This document shows, one piece after another, positions 1 through 8,616 of a DNA stretch of 64,000 nucleotides. This DNA comes from Aquisalibacillus elongatus (lineage in GTDB: Bacteria; Bacillota; Bacilli; Bacillales; Alkalibacillaceae). The position numbers were made by a program, and so were the translations under genes. Each line of letters begins with the position of its first letter. Within the stretch, counting starts at the first letter, position 1. The DNA is taken from the NCBI RefSeq assembly GCF_003843875.1, contig NZ_RKRF01000008.1, forward strand, positions 62,001-126,000. The letters are read 5' to 3'. A model generated the notes under the pieces. That model ran no database searches. It saw nothing but the letters and a program-made list of their open reading frames with translations, and was not told the origin of the DNA.

Positions 1-346
1 CCACATAAACAACTTTCTGGTCGCAAAAATCACCTCTATGTCTGAATTCAACCACGAAGTAATCACCTTGATCGGTTACGTTATCAATTTCCTCGTCAGG
101 ATAATCAGACCATTTAATACCAGAGACTGTATTCCATGCTGAATCCTGGTTAGGTAAATAAGTATTGATTCGCCCTTCGACATGACGATTGGCGATTGCC
201 TGAGCGTGCTCCTCTGATAATGGTAGATCATCTTGATTTATTTTAAGAGATTCGAATGCCCAAGATTTATTTGAACTTTGGAACCAAACGATTGAGGCAA
301 CAACCACAACGAGAATGATCGAAGCTAGAATCAAAGTTTTCTTCAT
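1..346 (-). CDS. Exported or membrane-anchored protein of unknown function, 3' end outside window
   Basis: The first 115 codons are visible; the gene runs off the left edge. The start is an ATG at 346, preceded on the minus strand by a good GGAGG-type site. Residues 4-21 form one hydrophobic segment (ILASIILVVVVASIVW), either an uncleaved signal anchor or a signal peptide without a lipobox. The rest that can be seen is polar and acidic, typical of an extracytoplasmic domain. I do not recognise the family. Its divergent neighbour is the zincin-like membrane protein at 532. Confidence 0.7.
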   Translation of the reverse strand, partial: MKKTLILASIILVVVVASIVWFQSSNKSWAFESLKINQDDLPLSEEHAQAIANRHVEGRINTYLPNQDSAWNTVSGIKWSDYPDEEIDNVTDQGDYFVVEFRHRGDFCDQKVVYV

Positions 347-531
347 GATTTCCTCCGAGACTTGATTTGGTATAAATTTTACAGTTTGTATAGGTGTATT
401 TCAAGGTGCTCCATGTACGACTTTGTCCGTACACGGCTGGCCAGTCAACTATCCATTTTTAATAATTCTTGAAACATAGTTGAGGACTTTTTCGTATTTG
501 TTTGTAAGTACATATGTAAGGAGTAGAAATC

Positions 532-1140
532 ATGAAAATTAGATTTAGTATTCCAAAAGCGGATCATGAATATGAACAGGAGTTAAAACAAAACAATTGG
601 ACCCCGTTAAAAGAGCCCCAAAGTATAGGGAAGGCAACGCTTATCTCAATTCCGTTTATGATAGTTAACCTAGTCATATGCTTGGCGGTCATCATAATGG
701 TAGATGGCCTTTCCTGGCACGAGTTTGGTTTTACTGAAGAGGGATTTAGGTTTACGCTCTCGTTATCGCATATAGTGTGGTTCTTTGCCATGATTATTAT
801 TCATGAACTGATTCATTTAGTGTTTGTCCCCAACTTCTTGAAATCTAACAAAACTTATCTTGGGATTACATTACAGGCAGGTTTTATCTTGACGGAGGAT
901 ATGATCTCTAAATCTCGATTTCTAATAGTCTCGTTTGCCCCGTTTATCTTGATCTCGATAATATTACCAATCATTTTAAGTTGGTTCGGTTTGTTAACGC
1001 CTTTATTGAAAGTGCTAATCATCATTAATGGAGTGTCTTCGTCTGTGGATTTTCTAAATTCCTTTATGATCATGAGGCAGGTGCCTAAAGGAGGCAGTAT
1101 TATTAATAACGGCTTTAGAACATATTGGAAAGCAGCATAG
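532..1140 (+). CDS. DUF3267 family membrane protein (putative zincin metalloprotease)
   Basis: A 202-residue integral membrane protein with about four hydrophobic segments. Residues 91-95 read HELIH, an HExxH zinc-protease signature at the membrane edge, as known for the DUF3267 putative zincin family. The start at 532 follows GGAGTAG with normal spacing. The substrate is unknown. It is monocistronic and converges on the bceAB genes, with a shared terminator between them. The family call rests on the HExxH position, the membrane topology and the length; proteolytic activity is inferred. Confidence 0.75.
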   Translation: MKIRFSIPKADHEYEQELKQNNWTPLKEPQSIGKATLISIPFMIVNLVICLAVIIMVDGLSWHEFGFTEEGFRFTLSLSHIVWFFAMIIIHELIHLVFVPNFLKSNKTYLGITLQAGFILTEDMISKSRFLIVSFAPFILISIILPIILSWFGLLTPLLKVLIIINGVSSSVDFLNSFMIMRQVPKGGSIINNGFRTYWKAA

Positions 1141-1202
1141 ATCTTATAATCATTTTGAGGTATGGAATGGCTCCATCATTAGGTTTTAGGAATTTGTCAC
1201 AT

Positions 1203-1251
1203 ATAAGGAAAACGGAACACCCATTTTGCGCAGGCGTTCCGTTTTCCTTAT
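1203..1251. terminator. Bidirectional terminator
   Basis: A perfect 16-bp stem, arms 1203-1218 and 1236-1251, with an AAGGAAAA/TTTTCCTT outer part that supplies a U-run on either strand. It lies between two convergent genes. Confidence 0.8.
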
Positions 1252-1281
1252 AAATTAGAATCTTCCCTCATAACCTCTCCG

Positions 1282-3231
1282 TCACAGTGCATCGCTGATG
1301 ACTTTTCGGTAGTAGATGACCGAAAGTATACCGAAGATTGAGTATAAGAGTGTATATAATCCCATCACGATGAACATCGGTGTCCAAACTTCTGATCCGA
1401 AGAAGAACCAGCCTGATTGTACGGCAAAATAACTGTGTAGTAATCCAATGGCCAGAGGAATTCCAAAGTTAAAAAGTTGCTTATACTGGATTCCTTTTAA
1501 CAAATCAAACTGAGTGAAGCCAAGTTTCCTAAGAACAGTGTAACTGGACTTCTCACTTTCACTCTCATCCATTTGTTTAAAGTAAAGGACGCAGCCTGAT
1601 GTAATCAGAAATGTGAGACCAAGAAATCCGACAATAAACATGATGAGTCCCATGTTCATTTTCTGCCTTTCGCTTTGATTTAACTTTGACTCATTCCCCG
1701 CCAAATCGTCTATATTATGACTTAAGAATAAATTGTTTGCTTCCTCTAAATCGTTGACATCAATCCCCGTAAACATTAAAGAACTTCTTTGGAATTCAGG
1801 GTCTAAATCATCTTTTAGTTTTTCGTAAGTCGATGTATCAACGACAGCTAATGGCATGCCACCGCCATTCGTGAAATAAGATGAAACGAGATACTCACGG
1901 TTCAAGCCAGTTTGCTGAAGCTCATAAGTGTCGTTTTGACCATTTAAAATTATTTCTCCAGATTCCTTAATCGTCATAAAACGCATCATAAGGTCAGAGT
2001 AACCAGTAAGTAAAGTTTTGCCTTTATCCACATCGATGTGATCGAAATTGTCATCACTCACAATAGGTAATGGTACCTCGCTAGGGTCCATGGTGATCGT
2101 ATTGTCTCCATCCATATCTAATTCAAGGATGTCAGATGCATCTGCTTGGTATTGGATGACCTCAACCTGATTCATCGAGTAATCGATGTCATTGTTCTCC
2201 AATATGGTCGTAAATTCCTTAACCGATTCTTCATCAACCAAAGAAAAGTCATGGACGACATAATCTTCGGCCAATTGTTCTGCTGAGTAATAAGAAATAT
2301 AACTTAAACTTAATAAACCAATGGCCAGAGCTGAAATCGTTGTGATGATAGTCAGTAATAACGCATTCGACTTCATTCTGAACATGATAGAAGATAGAGA
2401 CATGACTTTATTAATGTTCAAATAGCCATTATGTTGTTTGCGGATCAATTGGAAAATGAACGCAACAGAACCTTTGTAAAATAAATACGTTCCAATAATG
2501 ACAGAAGCTAGGATGAAAAGCATTGCCATGAACAGTTCATTAATCGAAAGAAATGCTCCGTCAAATAGTTTTTGTGAGATATAGTATCCAGTTCCTATTA
2601 ATCCAATGCCTAATACACCAATGATCATTTGCCAAATAGACATGCGCTTTATTTTAATTTCTGTAGAAGAACGAACTTGAAATAATGCTAAAATACTTTG
2701 TTTTTTAATAAATACGAAGTTAGTAACCATAATCAGTATATAGATGCCAAGAAAGACCAGTAACGTTTGAATCAAAGCTTCTTGTGAAAAAGTAAGTGTA
2801 GCGACCGCTTCGACTCCAGTGATTTTAAAGACAATCATGACCATTAATTTAGAAATGGCAAAGCCAATCGCGATTCCTATTAACATAGAACTAAAGTAAA
2901 GGATGAAGTTTTCAATACTTAAGATTCGAAAAATACGTCCTTTTGTCATCCCAACCAATTGAAATAACCCGATTTCACTACTACGTCGTTTTATGAAAAG
3001 GTTATTGGCATATACCAAGAAAATTCCAACAATGACAATAAGAACGATAGATCCTGCTTTAACAGCAGCTTGACCTTTAATTGTACCTGTTGCTGGGTCC
3101 ATGGATGGATCGTATTGTAACGTAACAAAGGCAAAATAAATCGTTACACTAAAAATTAACGCAAAGACATAAAGGTAGTAGTTGCTTAGGTTTTTCTTAA
3201 GGTTTCGGATGATAAGTTGATTAATGTTCAT
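1282..3231 (-). CDS. bceB: BceB-like ABC transporter permease (antimicrobial peptide resistance)
   Basis: A 649-residue FtsX-type permease. Hydrophobic segments fit the ten-helix BceB layout: one near the N-terminus, three around 60-170, two around 200-245, one near 290, a large extracytoplasmic loop (about 310-520), and three at the C-terminus. That loop is the known peptide-sensing domain of BceB proteins. The start chosen is the ATG at 3231, giving the family's usual MNINQL beginning; AGGTGG lies 8 nt upstream. A GTG at 3243 is possible. It overlaps bceA by 11 nt, so the two are translationally coupled. Known BceAB systems free lipid II intermediates from bacitracin-like peptides; the exact drug here cannot be read. 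Confidence 0.88.
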   Translation of the reverse strand: MNINQLIIRNLKKNLSNYYLYVFALIFSVTIYFAFVTLQYDPSMDPATGTIKGQAAVKAGSIVLIVIVGIFLVYANNLFIKRRSSEIGLFQLVGMTKGRIFRILSIENFILYFSSMLIGIAIGFAISKLMVMIVFKITGVEAVATLTFSQEALIQTLLVFLGIYILIMVTNFVFIKKQSILALFQVRSSTEIKIKRMSIWQMIIGVLGIGLIGTGYYISQKLFDGAFLSINELFMAMLFILASVIIGTYLFYKGSVAFIFQLIRKQHNGYLNINKVMSLSSIMFRMKSNALLLTIITTISALAIGLLSLSYISYYSAEQLAEDYVVHDFSLVDEESVKEFTTILENNDIDYSMNQVEVIQYQADASDILELDMDGDNTITMDPSEVPLPIVSDDNFDHIDVDKGKTLLTGYSDLMMRFMTIKESGEIILNGQNDTYELQQTGLNREYLVSSYFTNGGGMPLAVVDTSTYEKLKDDLDPEFQRSSLMFTGIDVNDLEEANNLFLSHNIDDLAGNESKLNQSERQKMNMGLIMFIVGFLGLTFLITSGCVLYFKQMDESESEKSSYTVLRKLGFTQFDLLKGIQYKQLFNFGIPLAIGLLHSYFAVQSGWFFFGSEVWTPMFIVMGLYTLLYSIFGILSVIYYRKVISDAL

Positions 3232-3982
3232 CTTGAACGCCACCTAATACGCCTTGAGTTTTCATAATATCTTGAAAGAAACTTTGTCTATCTTCATTGC
3301 CTTTGTTGAGTTGTGTGTAAATTTGCCCATCTTTAATAAAAATGACGCGTTTACTATAACTGGCTGCAACCGGATCGTGTGTCACCATCATAATGGTAGC
3401 TTGACGTTTGTCGTTTAAATCACTTAATTTATTCAATAAATTGGAAGCCGATTTTGAATCAAGTGCACCGGTTGGTTCATCGGCGAAAATAATACTTGGT
3501 TCATGGATGAAAGCACGGGCTGCCGATGTTCGTTGTTTTTGACCACCTGAAATTTCATTCGGGTATTTGTCACGAGTGTCATAGATCCCAAGTTCATTGG
3601 CAAGTTCCTGAAATCGTTCATTCGCTTCTTTTTTCGATACGTTTTGAATCGATAATGGTAATAGAATGTTTTCTTTAACGGTTAATGTATCGAGTAAATT
3701 GTATTCTTGAAAAATAAAGCCGAGGTGATGTTTACGAAATTCGGCTAACTTTTTCGATTTCATACTTGTAATCAAGTTCCCTTCTACGTCAATCGTCCCA
3801 TGGCTGACTTGATCAATTGAAGATAGCACGTTGAGTAGTGTTGTTTTTCCGGAACCAGATGCCCCCATAATACTGACGAATTCACCTTGCTCAAGTGTAA
3901 GGTCAATCCCTTTTAAGACTTCTTGCCTGTTAAATTTGTTTCCATAGCTTTTATGAATTTTGTGGGCTTTTAAAAGACTCAT
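3221..3982 (-). CDS. bceA: BceA-like ABC transporter ATP-binding protein
   Basis: A 253-residue ATPase. Walker [10 protein letters not shown] is at 40-48, the signature ISGGQKQ at 144-150 and Walker B IIFADEP at 164-170, followed by the D-loop TGALD typical of the MacB/LolD/BceA branch. The start at 3982 is set by AAAGGAG, 8 nt upstream; an in-frame ATG further upstream lacks a site. It powers the BceB permease downstream. Expression is expected to be switched on by BceR, encoded just upstream behind a separate terminator. Confidence 0.9.
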   Translation of the reverse strand: MSLLKAHKIHKSYGNKFNRQEVLKGIDLTLEQGEFVSIMGASGSGKTTLLNVLSSIDQVSHGTIDVEGNLITSMKSKKLAEFRKHHLGFIFQEYNLLDTLTVKENILLPLSIQNVSKKEANERFQELANELGIYDTRDKYPNEISGGQKQRTSAARAFIHEPSIIFADEPTGALDSKSASNLLNKLSDLNDKRQATIMMVTHDPVAASYSKRVIFIKDGQIYTQLNKGNEDRQSFFQDIMKTQGVLGGVQDEH

Positions 3983-4060
3983 GTGTAAAACTCCTTTCGG
4001 TTTAACTGAATTCATTGTATATGGAGAAGTAGTTCTTTTCCTTCATTTTACCTAACAATT

Positions 4061-4093
4061 CAAAAACGCATGTGACATTTTTGTCACATGCGT
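4061..4093 (-). terminator. Terminator between bceRS and bceAB
   Basis: A perfect 11-bp stem (4066-4076 with 4083-4093) followed on the minus strand by TTTTTG. It separates the regulatory genes from the transporter genes, so bceAB probably has its own BceR-dependent promoter in 3983-4060. Confidence 0.75.
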
Positions 4094-4112
4094 GTAAGTT
4101 AAAGATGATTGT

Positions 4113-5114
4113 CTAGTCTGAGATATGAACAAAATCGTTTTTCTTAGGAAAGGTGAGGGTAAAAGTCGTTCCTTCACCTAAAGTTGATTCAACCTTCATG
4201 TTAATGTGTAATGAATTTGTGACTTGTTGAGACAAGTATAAGCCCATACCAGTGGATGATTGTTCCTGGTGTTTGGCAGTCGATGTAAATCCTTTTTCAA
4301 AAATTCGTGGTAAGTCTTTAGCATCTATGCCTCGGCCGTAATCTTGAATTTTCAATTTAGTATGGTTAAGTTCTTTGTAACTGACTAGGATAATCTCTGA
4401 GTTTTCACTATACTTTACAGCGTTTGATAGTAGTTGTCGAATGATAAATGCTAACCACTTGCCGTCGGTTAAGACTTCACCCTCATTTAATTGAATGTCG
4501 AATCCAATTCCTTTGTGAATACACCAAGATTTTAGGTTTTTAATTTCTTGATAAATGATCGGTTCAAGATTTATTTTTTCAATATAGAGATCATTTTCAA
4601 TAATGGCCATGCGTTTTTTATGTAACTGTTGGTCAAGTAGTAAATGGATTCGAAGCCATTCATAGTTCAAGTCTGCTTTTAATTTTTGATTGTCAATTCG
4701 ATCGATAATGAGTTGCATAGCCGTTAAAGGCGTTTTAACCTCATGAATCCAAGAAAGTAGCTCATCTTTTTCTTGTTCAAGATTGGTGCGATAATCAGAT
4801 TCGATTTGTTTCAATTGCTCTATTTGTTCAGTAAGGTTCTGAGAAATAATTCGTTCAAAAGGAGATAAAGGTTGTGGCATATCAGATTCATCAAGGTAAC
4901 TAGCACGCTTGTCCAATTGTTGATAAAAATTTGTCTCACGTTTGTAACGAATGATTAGAAACAATAAAAAGATTACACTTGATAAAAATGTATAATACAC
5001 GAGCGAACCAAAGGAAATCTGAGAATCTATGTATGCAATGAACAAAAGCAATGCTTGTAAAAAGACAAATAACACAATCCAGCTGATTCGTTCTATTAAA
5101 AAATTTATAATCAT
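4113..5114 (-). CDS. bceS: BceS-like intramembrane-sensing histidine kinase
   Basis: A 333-residue kinase. Two N-terminal helices (about 10-30 and 37-57) are joined by a very short extracytoplasmic loop, the mark of intramembrane-sensing kinases that rely on their ABC transporter as sensor. The phosphoacceptor is H124 in SWIHEVKTPL. The ATPase domain has the N-box LLSNAVKYS, G1 DYGRGID and G2 TGMGLYL. It starts within the 3' end of bceR (4-nt overlap), so the pair is co-translated. It is inferred to phosphorylate BceR. Confidence 0.88.
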   Translation of the reverse strand: MIINFLIERISWIVLFVFLQALLLFIAYIDSQISFGSLVYYTFLSSVIFLLFLIIRYKRETNFYQQLDKRASYLDESDMPQPLSPFERIISQNLTEQIEQLKQIESDYRTNLEQEKDELLSWIHEVKTPLTAMQLIIDRIDNQKLKADLNYEWLRIHLLLDQQLHKKRMAIIENDLYIEKINLEPIIYQEIKNLKSWCIHKGIGFDIQLNEGEVLTDGKWLAFIIRQLLSNAVKYSENSEIILVSYKELNHTKLKIQDYGRGIDAKDLPRIFEKGFTSTAKHQEQSSTGMGLYLSQQVTNSLHINMKVESTLGEGTTFTLTFPKKNDFVHISD

Positions 5115-5800
5115 GAAGAGTAGCCTTCCTTCGCAATATAACCTTGTCCAACTTTTGTTTCAATATATTGTCCTAAACGGAGTTCATCTAATCGTTTTCT
5201 GAGACGATTGACATTCACTGTTAAGGTATTATCGCTAATGAACCGTTCGTCCTCCCATAAGCTTTGGATTAGCTCTTCGCGGCTTACGATCTTATTTTTA
5301 TGTTCAATTAATTCTTTTAAAATGTAAGTTTCGTTTTTAGTTAGTTCTATTGTGCCATGCTCATTGGTGACAGAGTTTTTCTCATAGTCAATAGTAGCAT
5401 CGCACCAGGTTTTAAGTTGGATATTGTCCACATTGTAATTATAAACCCGTCTAAGCGTTGCTTGTATCTTAGCGATGAGAACATCGAAATGGAATGGTTT
5501 TTGGATATAATCATCTGCCCCAAGTTGCATTGACATCACCATATCTGTAGGATGATCACGAGAAGATAAGAAAATAATGGGCACATTAGAATGCGTACGT
5601 ATAATTCGACACCAATGGAAGCCATCATATTTTGGAAGTTGTATATCAATAACAACAAGATCAGGTTTGATCTCGCTGAATTCCTCAATGACTTGATTAA
5701 AATTTTGAATGCCATATACATCGTATGACCATTGCGTAAGGCGTTCTTTTATTTCATGAAAGAGTGATACATCATCTTCAATAATGAGGATTTTAAACAT
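5111..5800 (-). CDS. bceR: BceR-like response regulator (OmpR family)
   Basis: A 229-residue regulator: receiver domain 1-115 with the acidic pocket E8-D9-D10, phosphoacceptor D52 and the K in YIQKPF, then an OmpR-type winged helix at about 130-225. The start at 5800 is chosen because AAAAGGTGA lies upstream and MFKILIIEDD begins the receiver fold; an earlier start would lie inside the preceding gene. It overlaps bceS by 4 nt and is itself overlapped by the upstream membrane-protein gene. Confidence 0.88.
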   Translation of the reverse strand: MFKILIIEDDVSLFHEIKERLTQWSYDVYGIQNFNQVIEEFSEIKPDLVVIDIQLPKYDGFHWCRIIRTHSNVPIIFLSSRDHPTDMVMSMQLGADDYIQKPFHFDVLIAKIQATLRRVYNYNVDNIQLKTWCDATIDYEKNSVTNEHGTIELTKNETYILKELIEHKNKIVSREELIQSLWEDERFISDNTLTVNVNRLRKRLDELRLGQYIETKVGQGYIAKEGYSS

Positions 5801-6137
5801 CGATTTCACCTTTTCCTCTAGTAATACAAGCATTATTTATTAAACAATTCCTAAGTATCGGCAAATACCCCAAACAATAACCCCTAAAACATATTAACGC
5901 CAATAATCCTTCCATCACGAACTCGGTCAACGACGTTGTTTCGTTAAATTTCATAGATTTCATAAGTCTATAGATACTCACAGTAAAACTAATCGCAAAT
6001 GCACAAAGAACTGCTATTGAGTCATTAGTATAATTTTCATCTGAAACAAAATATATGCCACTTAAAAGCAGAATTATAACAACAGTTGCTGTTACATATC
6101 TAAGATTGTCTAGGCTTTTGTTCGTTTCCTCAGACAT
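5793..6137 (-). CDS. Small membrane protein of unknown function, overlapping bceR
   Basis: A 114-residue protein with two or three hydrophobic segments (about 16-32, 38-55 and 72-92). The start at 6137 has a strong GAGGAG site. Its last codons overlap the start of bceR by 8 nt and supply the bceR ribosome site, so it is probably the first gene of the bceRS transcript. I recognise no family. It may assist the Bce module or simply share the promoter. Confidence 0.6.
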   Translation of the reverse strand: MSEETNKSLDNLRYVTATVVIILLLSGIYFVSDENYTNDSIAVLCAFAISFTVSIYRLMKSMKFNETTSLTEFVMEGLLALICFRGYCLGYLPILRNCLINNACITRGKGEIDV

Positions 6138-6184
6138 GGAATTCTCCTCAAAATTTTTCTTTATTTTACCATAAGTTTTCCAAA

Positions 6185-6220
6185 CAAAAAAACACGTAAA
6201 TCCATATGAACTTACGTGTT
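6185..6220 (-). terminator. Terminator of the AraC-type regulator
   Basis: Stem AACACGTAA/TTACGTGTT (6191-6199 with 6212-6220), followed on the minus strand by seven T (6184-6190). Confidence 0.75.
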
Positions 6221-6239
6221 AGTCATAGTAAAAAATTTA

Positions 6240-7100
6240 TTATTTATCCATAATCGGAATCCATACTTCACAGCGGTAATCGTCGCTATAAGCATCTTCA
6301 TTAGGATAAACTTCAATTTCAGGTCCTCCAGCGTGTTCGTAGCCCGTTGAGGGAAACCATTCAGAAAAAATTCGTTGCCATACATTTTTAATGGCGTCTG
6401 GCATTGCACCAACGGATTCAAAAACTGCCCAAGTAGCAGATGGTACGTGTTTTTCGACTAAACCATCCATTGGTTCATATTCAGGCTTCTCAATAGCAAT
6501 GATATATGACAATTCCTCTAATTCTGGTGTAAAGTCCATACAGATTCCTAATACGCCGAGATCCCCCGCGTGTTTTTCTAGTTTTTGAACAGTGCCATTT
6601 TCATGAGATTCTTCCCAAAAAACAGGAATCTTTTTTAGGTTCTCACCGCCTTTTGTTGAGGTGCGGAGTTCTTTTCCTACTACTTTGAACCCTTCCTTTT
6701 TTACAATTTTGTAATTCAATTCTTCATCCCCTTTTAATTGTATTTGAAAGGAAAGTTTAGGGAAGGCTTTTAAACTTTTGCCTTCTTTTCGTGCTTGGGA
6801 TGGACTTATACCGTGAATATTACGGAATGCTCTCGAAAAAGATTCTGGCGTGTCATAACCGTACTTGATAGCTAGGTCGATGATTTTACCTTCACCTGCA
6901 ACCAGTTCTTGTGCAGCTCTTGTTAATCTTCTTTTCCGAATATATTCGGAAACCGTAATTCCGGTTAACATATGAAACAGCCGCTGATAATGGAACTTTG
7001 ATAGAAAAGCTACTGCGGCCACATAATCAATGTCCAATTGTTCATTTAAATGCTCTTCTATATATTCAATACTATCTGTCATACGTTTTAGTCCTTCCAA
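6240..7100 (-). CDS. AraC family regulator with GyrI-like effector-binding domain
   Basis: A 286-residue protein. Residues 5-110 form a double helix-turn-helix of the AraC/XylS type, including DLAIKYGYDTPESFSRAF and the trailing HGISPSQAR. Residues 130-286 resemble the GyrI/BacA effector-binding domain that binds small hydrophobic ligands. The start is a TTG at 7100, behind AGGGAGG with 7-nt spacing; no other start has a comparable site. It is monocistronic. The target genes are not evident, although the neighbouring oxidoreductase at 7290 is a candidate. Confidence 0.82.
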   Translation of the reverse strand: MEGLKRMTDSIEYIEEHLNEQLDIDYVAAVAFLSKFHYQRLFHMLTGITVSEYIRKRRLTRAAQELVAGEGKIIDLAIKYGYDTPESFSRAFRNIHGISPSQARKEGKSLKAFPKLSFQIQLKGDEELNYKIVKKEGFKVVGKELRTSTKGGENLKKIPVFWEESHENGTVQKLEKHAGDLGVLGICMDFTPELEELSYIIAIEKPEYEPMDGLVEKHVPSATWAVFESVGAMPDAIKNVWQRIFSEWFPSTGYEHAGGPEIEVYPNEDAYSDDYRCEVWIPIMDK

Positions 7101-7253
7101 GCTGTAACCTCCCTTTCAACTACAATGTTACTGGATCAATAAATTCAATTCCTGATTTTCTGTGCGGTCTTTTGTATGGTTCTAGCTTATCATTAAATAC
7201 CAAATTAAAGAATATAGGAAAAGCGAACGTAAAATTAATCATTTTTGGTAAAT

Positions 7254-7283
7254 AAAAAATCCACTCGAACGAATCGAGTGGAT
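7254..7283 (-). terminator. Terminator of the MDR oxidoreductase gene
   Basis: Stem ATCCACTCGA/TCGAGTGGAT (7259-7268 with 7274-7283), with a T-run on the minus strand at 7254-7258. Confidence 0.8.
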
Positions 7284-7289
7284 TGAAAC

Positions 7290-8225
7290 TTACTGAACTT
7301 GTATAACAATTTTCCCTTTCGCATGATGAGTCTCACTTAATTCATGCGCATCCTGGAGGCCTTGTTCACTTAGTGGGAAGCGGTGGCCAACGATGACTTT
7401 TAGTTTGCTGTCTTCCATTTGTTTGGCGATTTGTTGTAGTTGTTCGCCTTTTGGCTCTAACCAGACGAAAAAGGCGTTAACGCCAAAGGTTTCGGCCTTG
7501 TCTTCTTCTGGTGGTTCAGCGACGGATGCTAGATCGCCACCTGATTTAAGCACTAGATAACTTTTCTTCTGAACATCGCCGCCTAGAGTGTCGAGGACGA
7601 AATCGTAATTGGATAGAACTTCTTCAAAGTTTTGTTTCTTATAATCAATGACTTCGTCTGCACCTAAGTCCTTAACTAAATCGACGTTCTTCGTGCTGCA
7701 GGTCGTTGCGACATACGCGCCAGCGTTTTTCGCAAGTTGAATGGCGAATGATCCAACGCCTCCTGAACCAGCGTGAATGAGGACTTTGTCGCCTTCCTTG
7801 ACGTTTCCATGTTCGAATAAACATTGCCAAGCTGTAAGGGCTGTGAGTGGGGTAGCAGCAGCTTCGTCATAGCTGATGTTTTCTGGTATTTTAGCTAACA
7901 GATGAGCGTCTATAGCCGCATACTCTGCGTAAGTGCCTCTATTGGTTAGTTCAGGGCGTGCAAAGACTTTATCACCTACTTCGTAATCTGTGACGCCTTC
8001 ACCAACTTCGTCAATGACGCCTGCTGCATCCCAACCTAATATAATAGGTAACTCAAACGGTACCATCTCTTGAAGGTAGCCTTCGCGTAGTTTCCAGTCA
8101 ATTGGGTTGATGGATGTCGCATGAAGTTTAACGACGACTTGTCCTTTTTCAGCTTTCGGTTTGTCCATTTCACGTTCTTTCAGTTGTTCTTTTCCACCGT
8201 ATTGATCGATTACAATGGCTTTCAT
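7290..8225 (-). CDS. NADPH-dependent quinone-oxidoreductase-like MDR protein
   Basis: A 311-residue zinc-independent medium-chain dehydrogenase/reductase. The GroES-like domain (1-110) is followed by a Rossmann domain with the nucleotide motif AGSGGVGSFAIQLAK. The cysteine cluster of zinc alcohol dehydrogenases is absent, which fits the QOR/zeta-crystallin branch. The start at 8225 (MKAIVIDQYGG) has AGAGGTGA upstream; the reading frame stays open for 56 more codons but without a site or homology. The natural substrate is probably a quinone or an enone. Confidence 0.85.
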   Translation of the reverse strand: MKAIVIDQYGGKEQLKEREMDKPKAEKGQVVVKLHATSINPIDWKLREGYLQEMVPFELPIILGWDAAGVIDEVGEGVTDYEVGDKVFARPELTNRGTYAEYAAIDAHLLAKIPENISYDEAAATPLTALTAWQCLFEHGNVKEGDKVLIHAGSGGVGSFAIQLAKNAGAYVATTCSTKNVDLVKDLGADEVIDYKKQNFEEVLSNYDFVLDTLGGDVQKKSYLVLKSGGDLASVAEPPEEDKAETFGVNAFFVWLEPKGEQLQQIAKQMEDSKLKVIVGHRFPLSEQGLQDAHELSETHHAKGKIVIQVQ

Positions 8226-8322
8226 GTTGTCACCTCTTTCAACATTATTATGAGATTTGAATTTAAGATTATTCATGTGCCATTGTAATAGCCGTTCTAG
8301 ATCATTGTTAAAACATCTCCTT

Positions 8323-8616
8323 TTAGTACGCTTTAATGAGGTCCCGAATCGTCCGACCTTTTGGAAGCGGGGAGAGGGTAAGGAAGCCGTCATCGCTTGG
8401 TTCAGCTTTTTTCTGGCAGCTCAGATCAGGTTTACCGTTAATCATCATCATGCATGTGGTGCAAAGTCCGGTACGACAAGAAAACCGGAAGGCGATGCTG
8501 GGGTCATGGTAGCGGTAGATGTTTTCTAACACATTTAAAACAGTCATGTCGTCTTGCCAGTCTATTTCGTATTGTGATGTTGTTACACCGCGATCAATTT
8601 TCACTTGTAGTGTCAT
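8323..8616 (-). CDS. 2Fe-2S ferredoxin-domain subunit of a flavoprotein complex
   Basis: A 97-residue protein that corresponds only to the N-terminal plant-type ferredoxin domain of SdhB/FrdB. The cluster ligands are C47, C52, C55 and C67 (C-x4-C-x2-C-x11-C). The C-terminal domain with the 4Fe-4S and 3Fe-4S clusters is missing, so at 97 residues this is a stand-alone electron carrier. The start at 8616 has AAGGAGG upstream and overlaps the flavoprotein gene by 23 nt, which implies tight stoichiometry with that subunit. Confidence 0.82.
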   Translation of the reverse strand: MTLQVKIDRGVTTSQYEIDWQDDMTVLNVLENIYRYHDPSIAFRFSCRTGLCTTCMMMINGKPDLSCQKKAEPSDDGFLTLSPLPKGRTIRDLIKAY

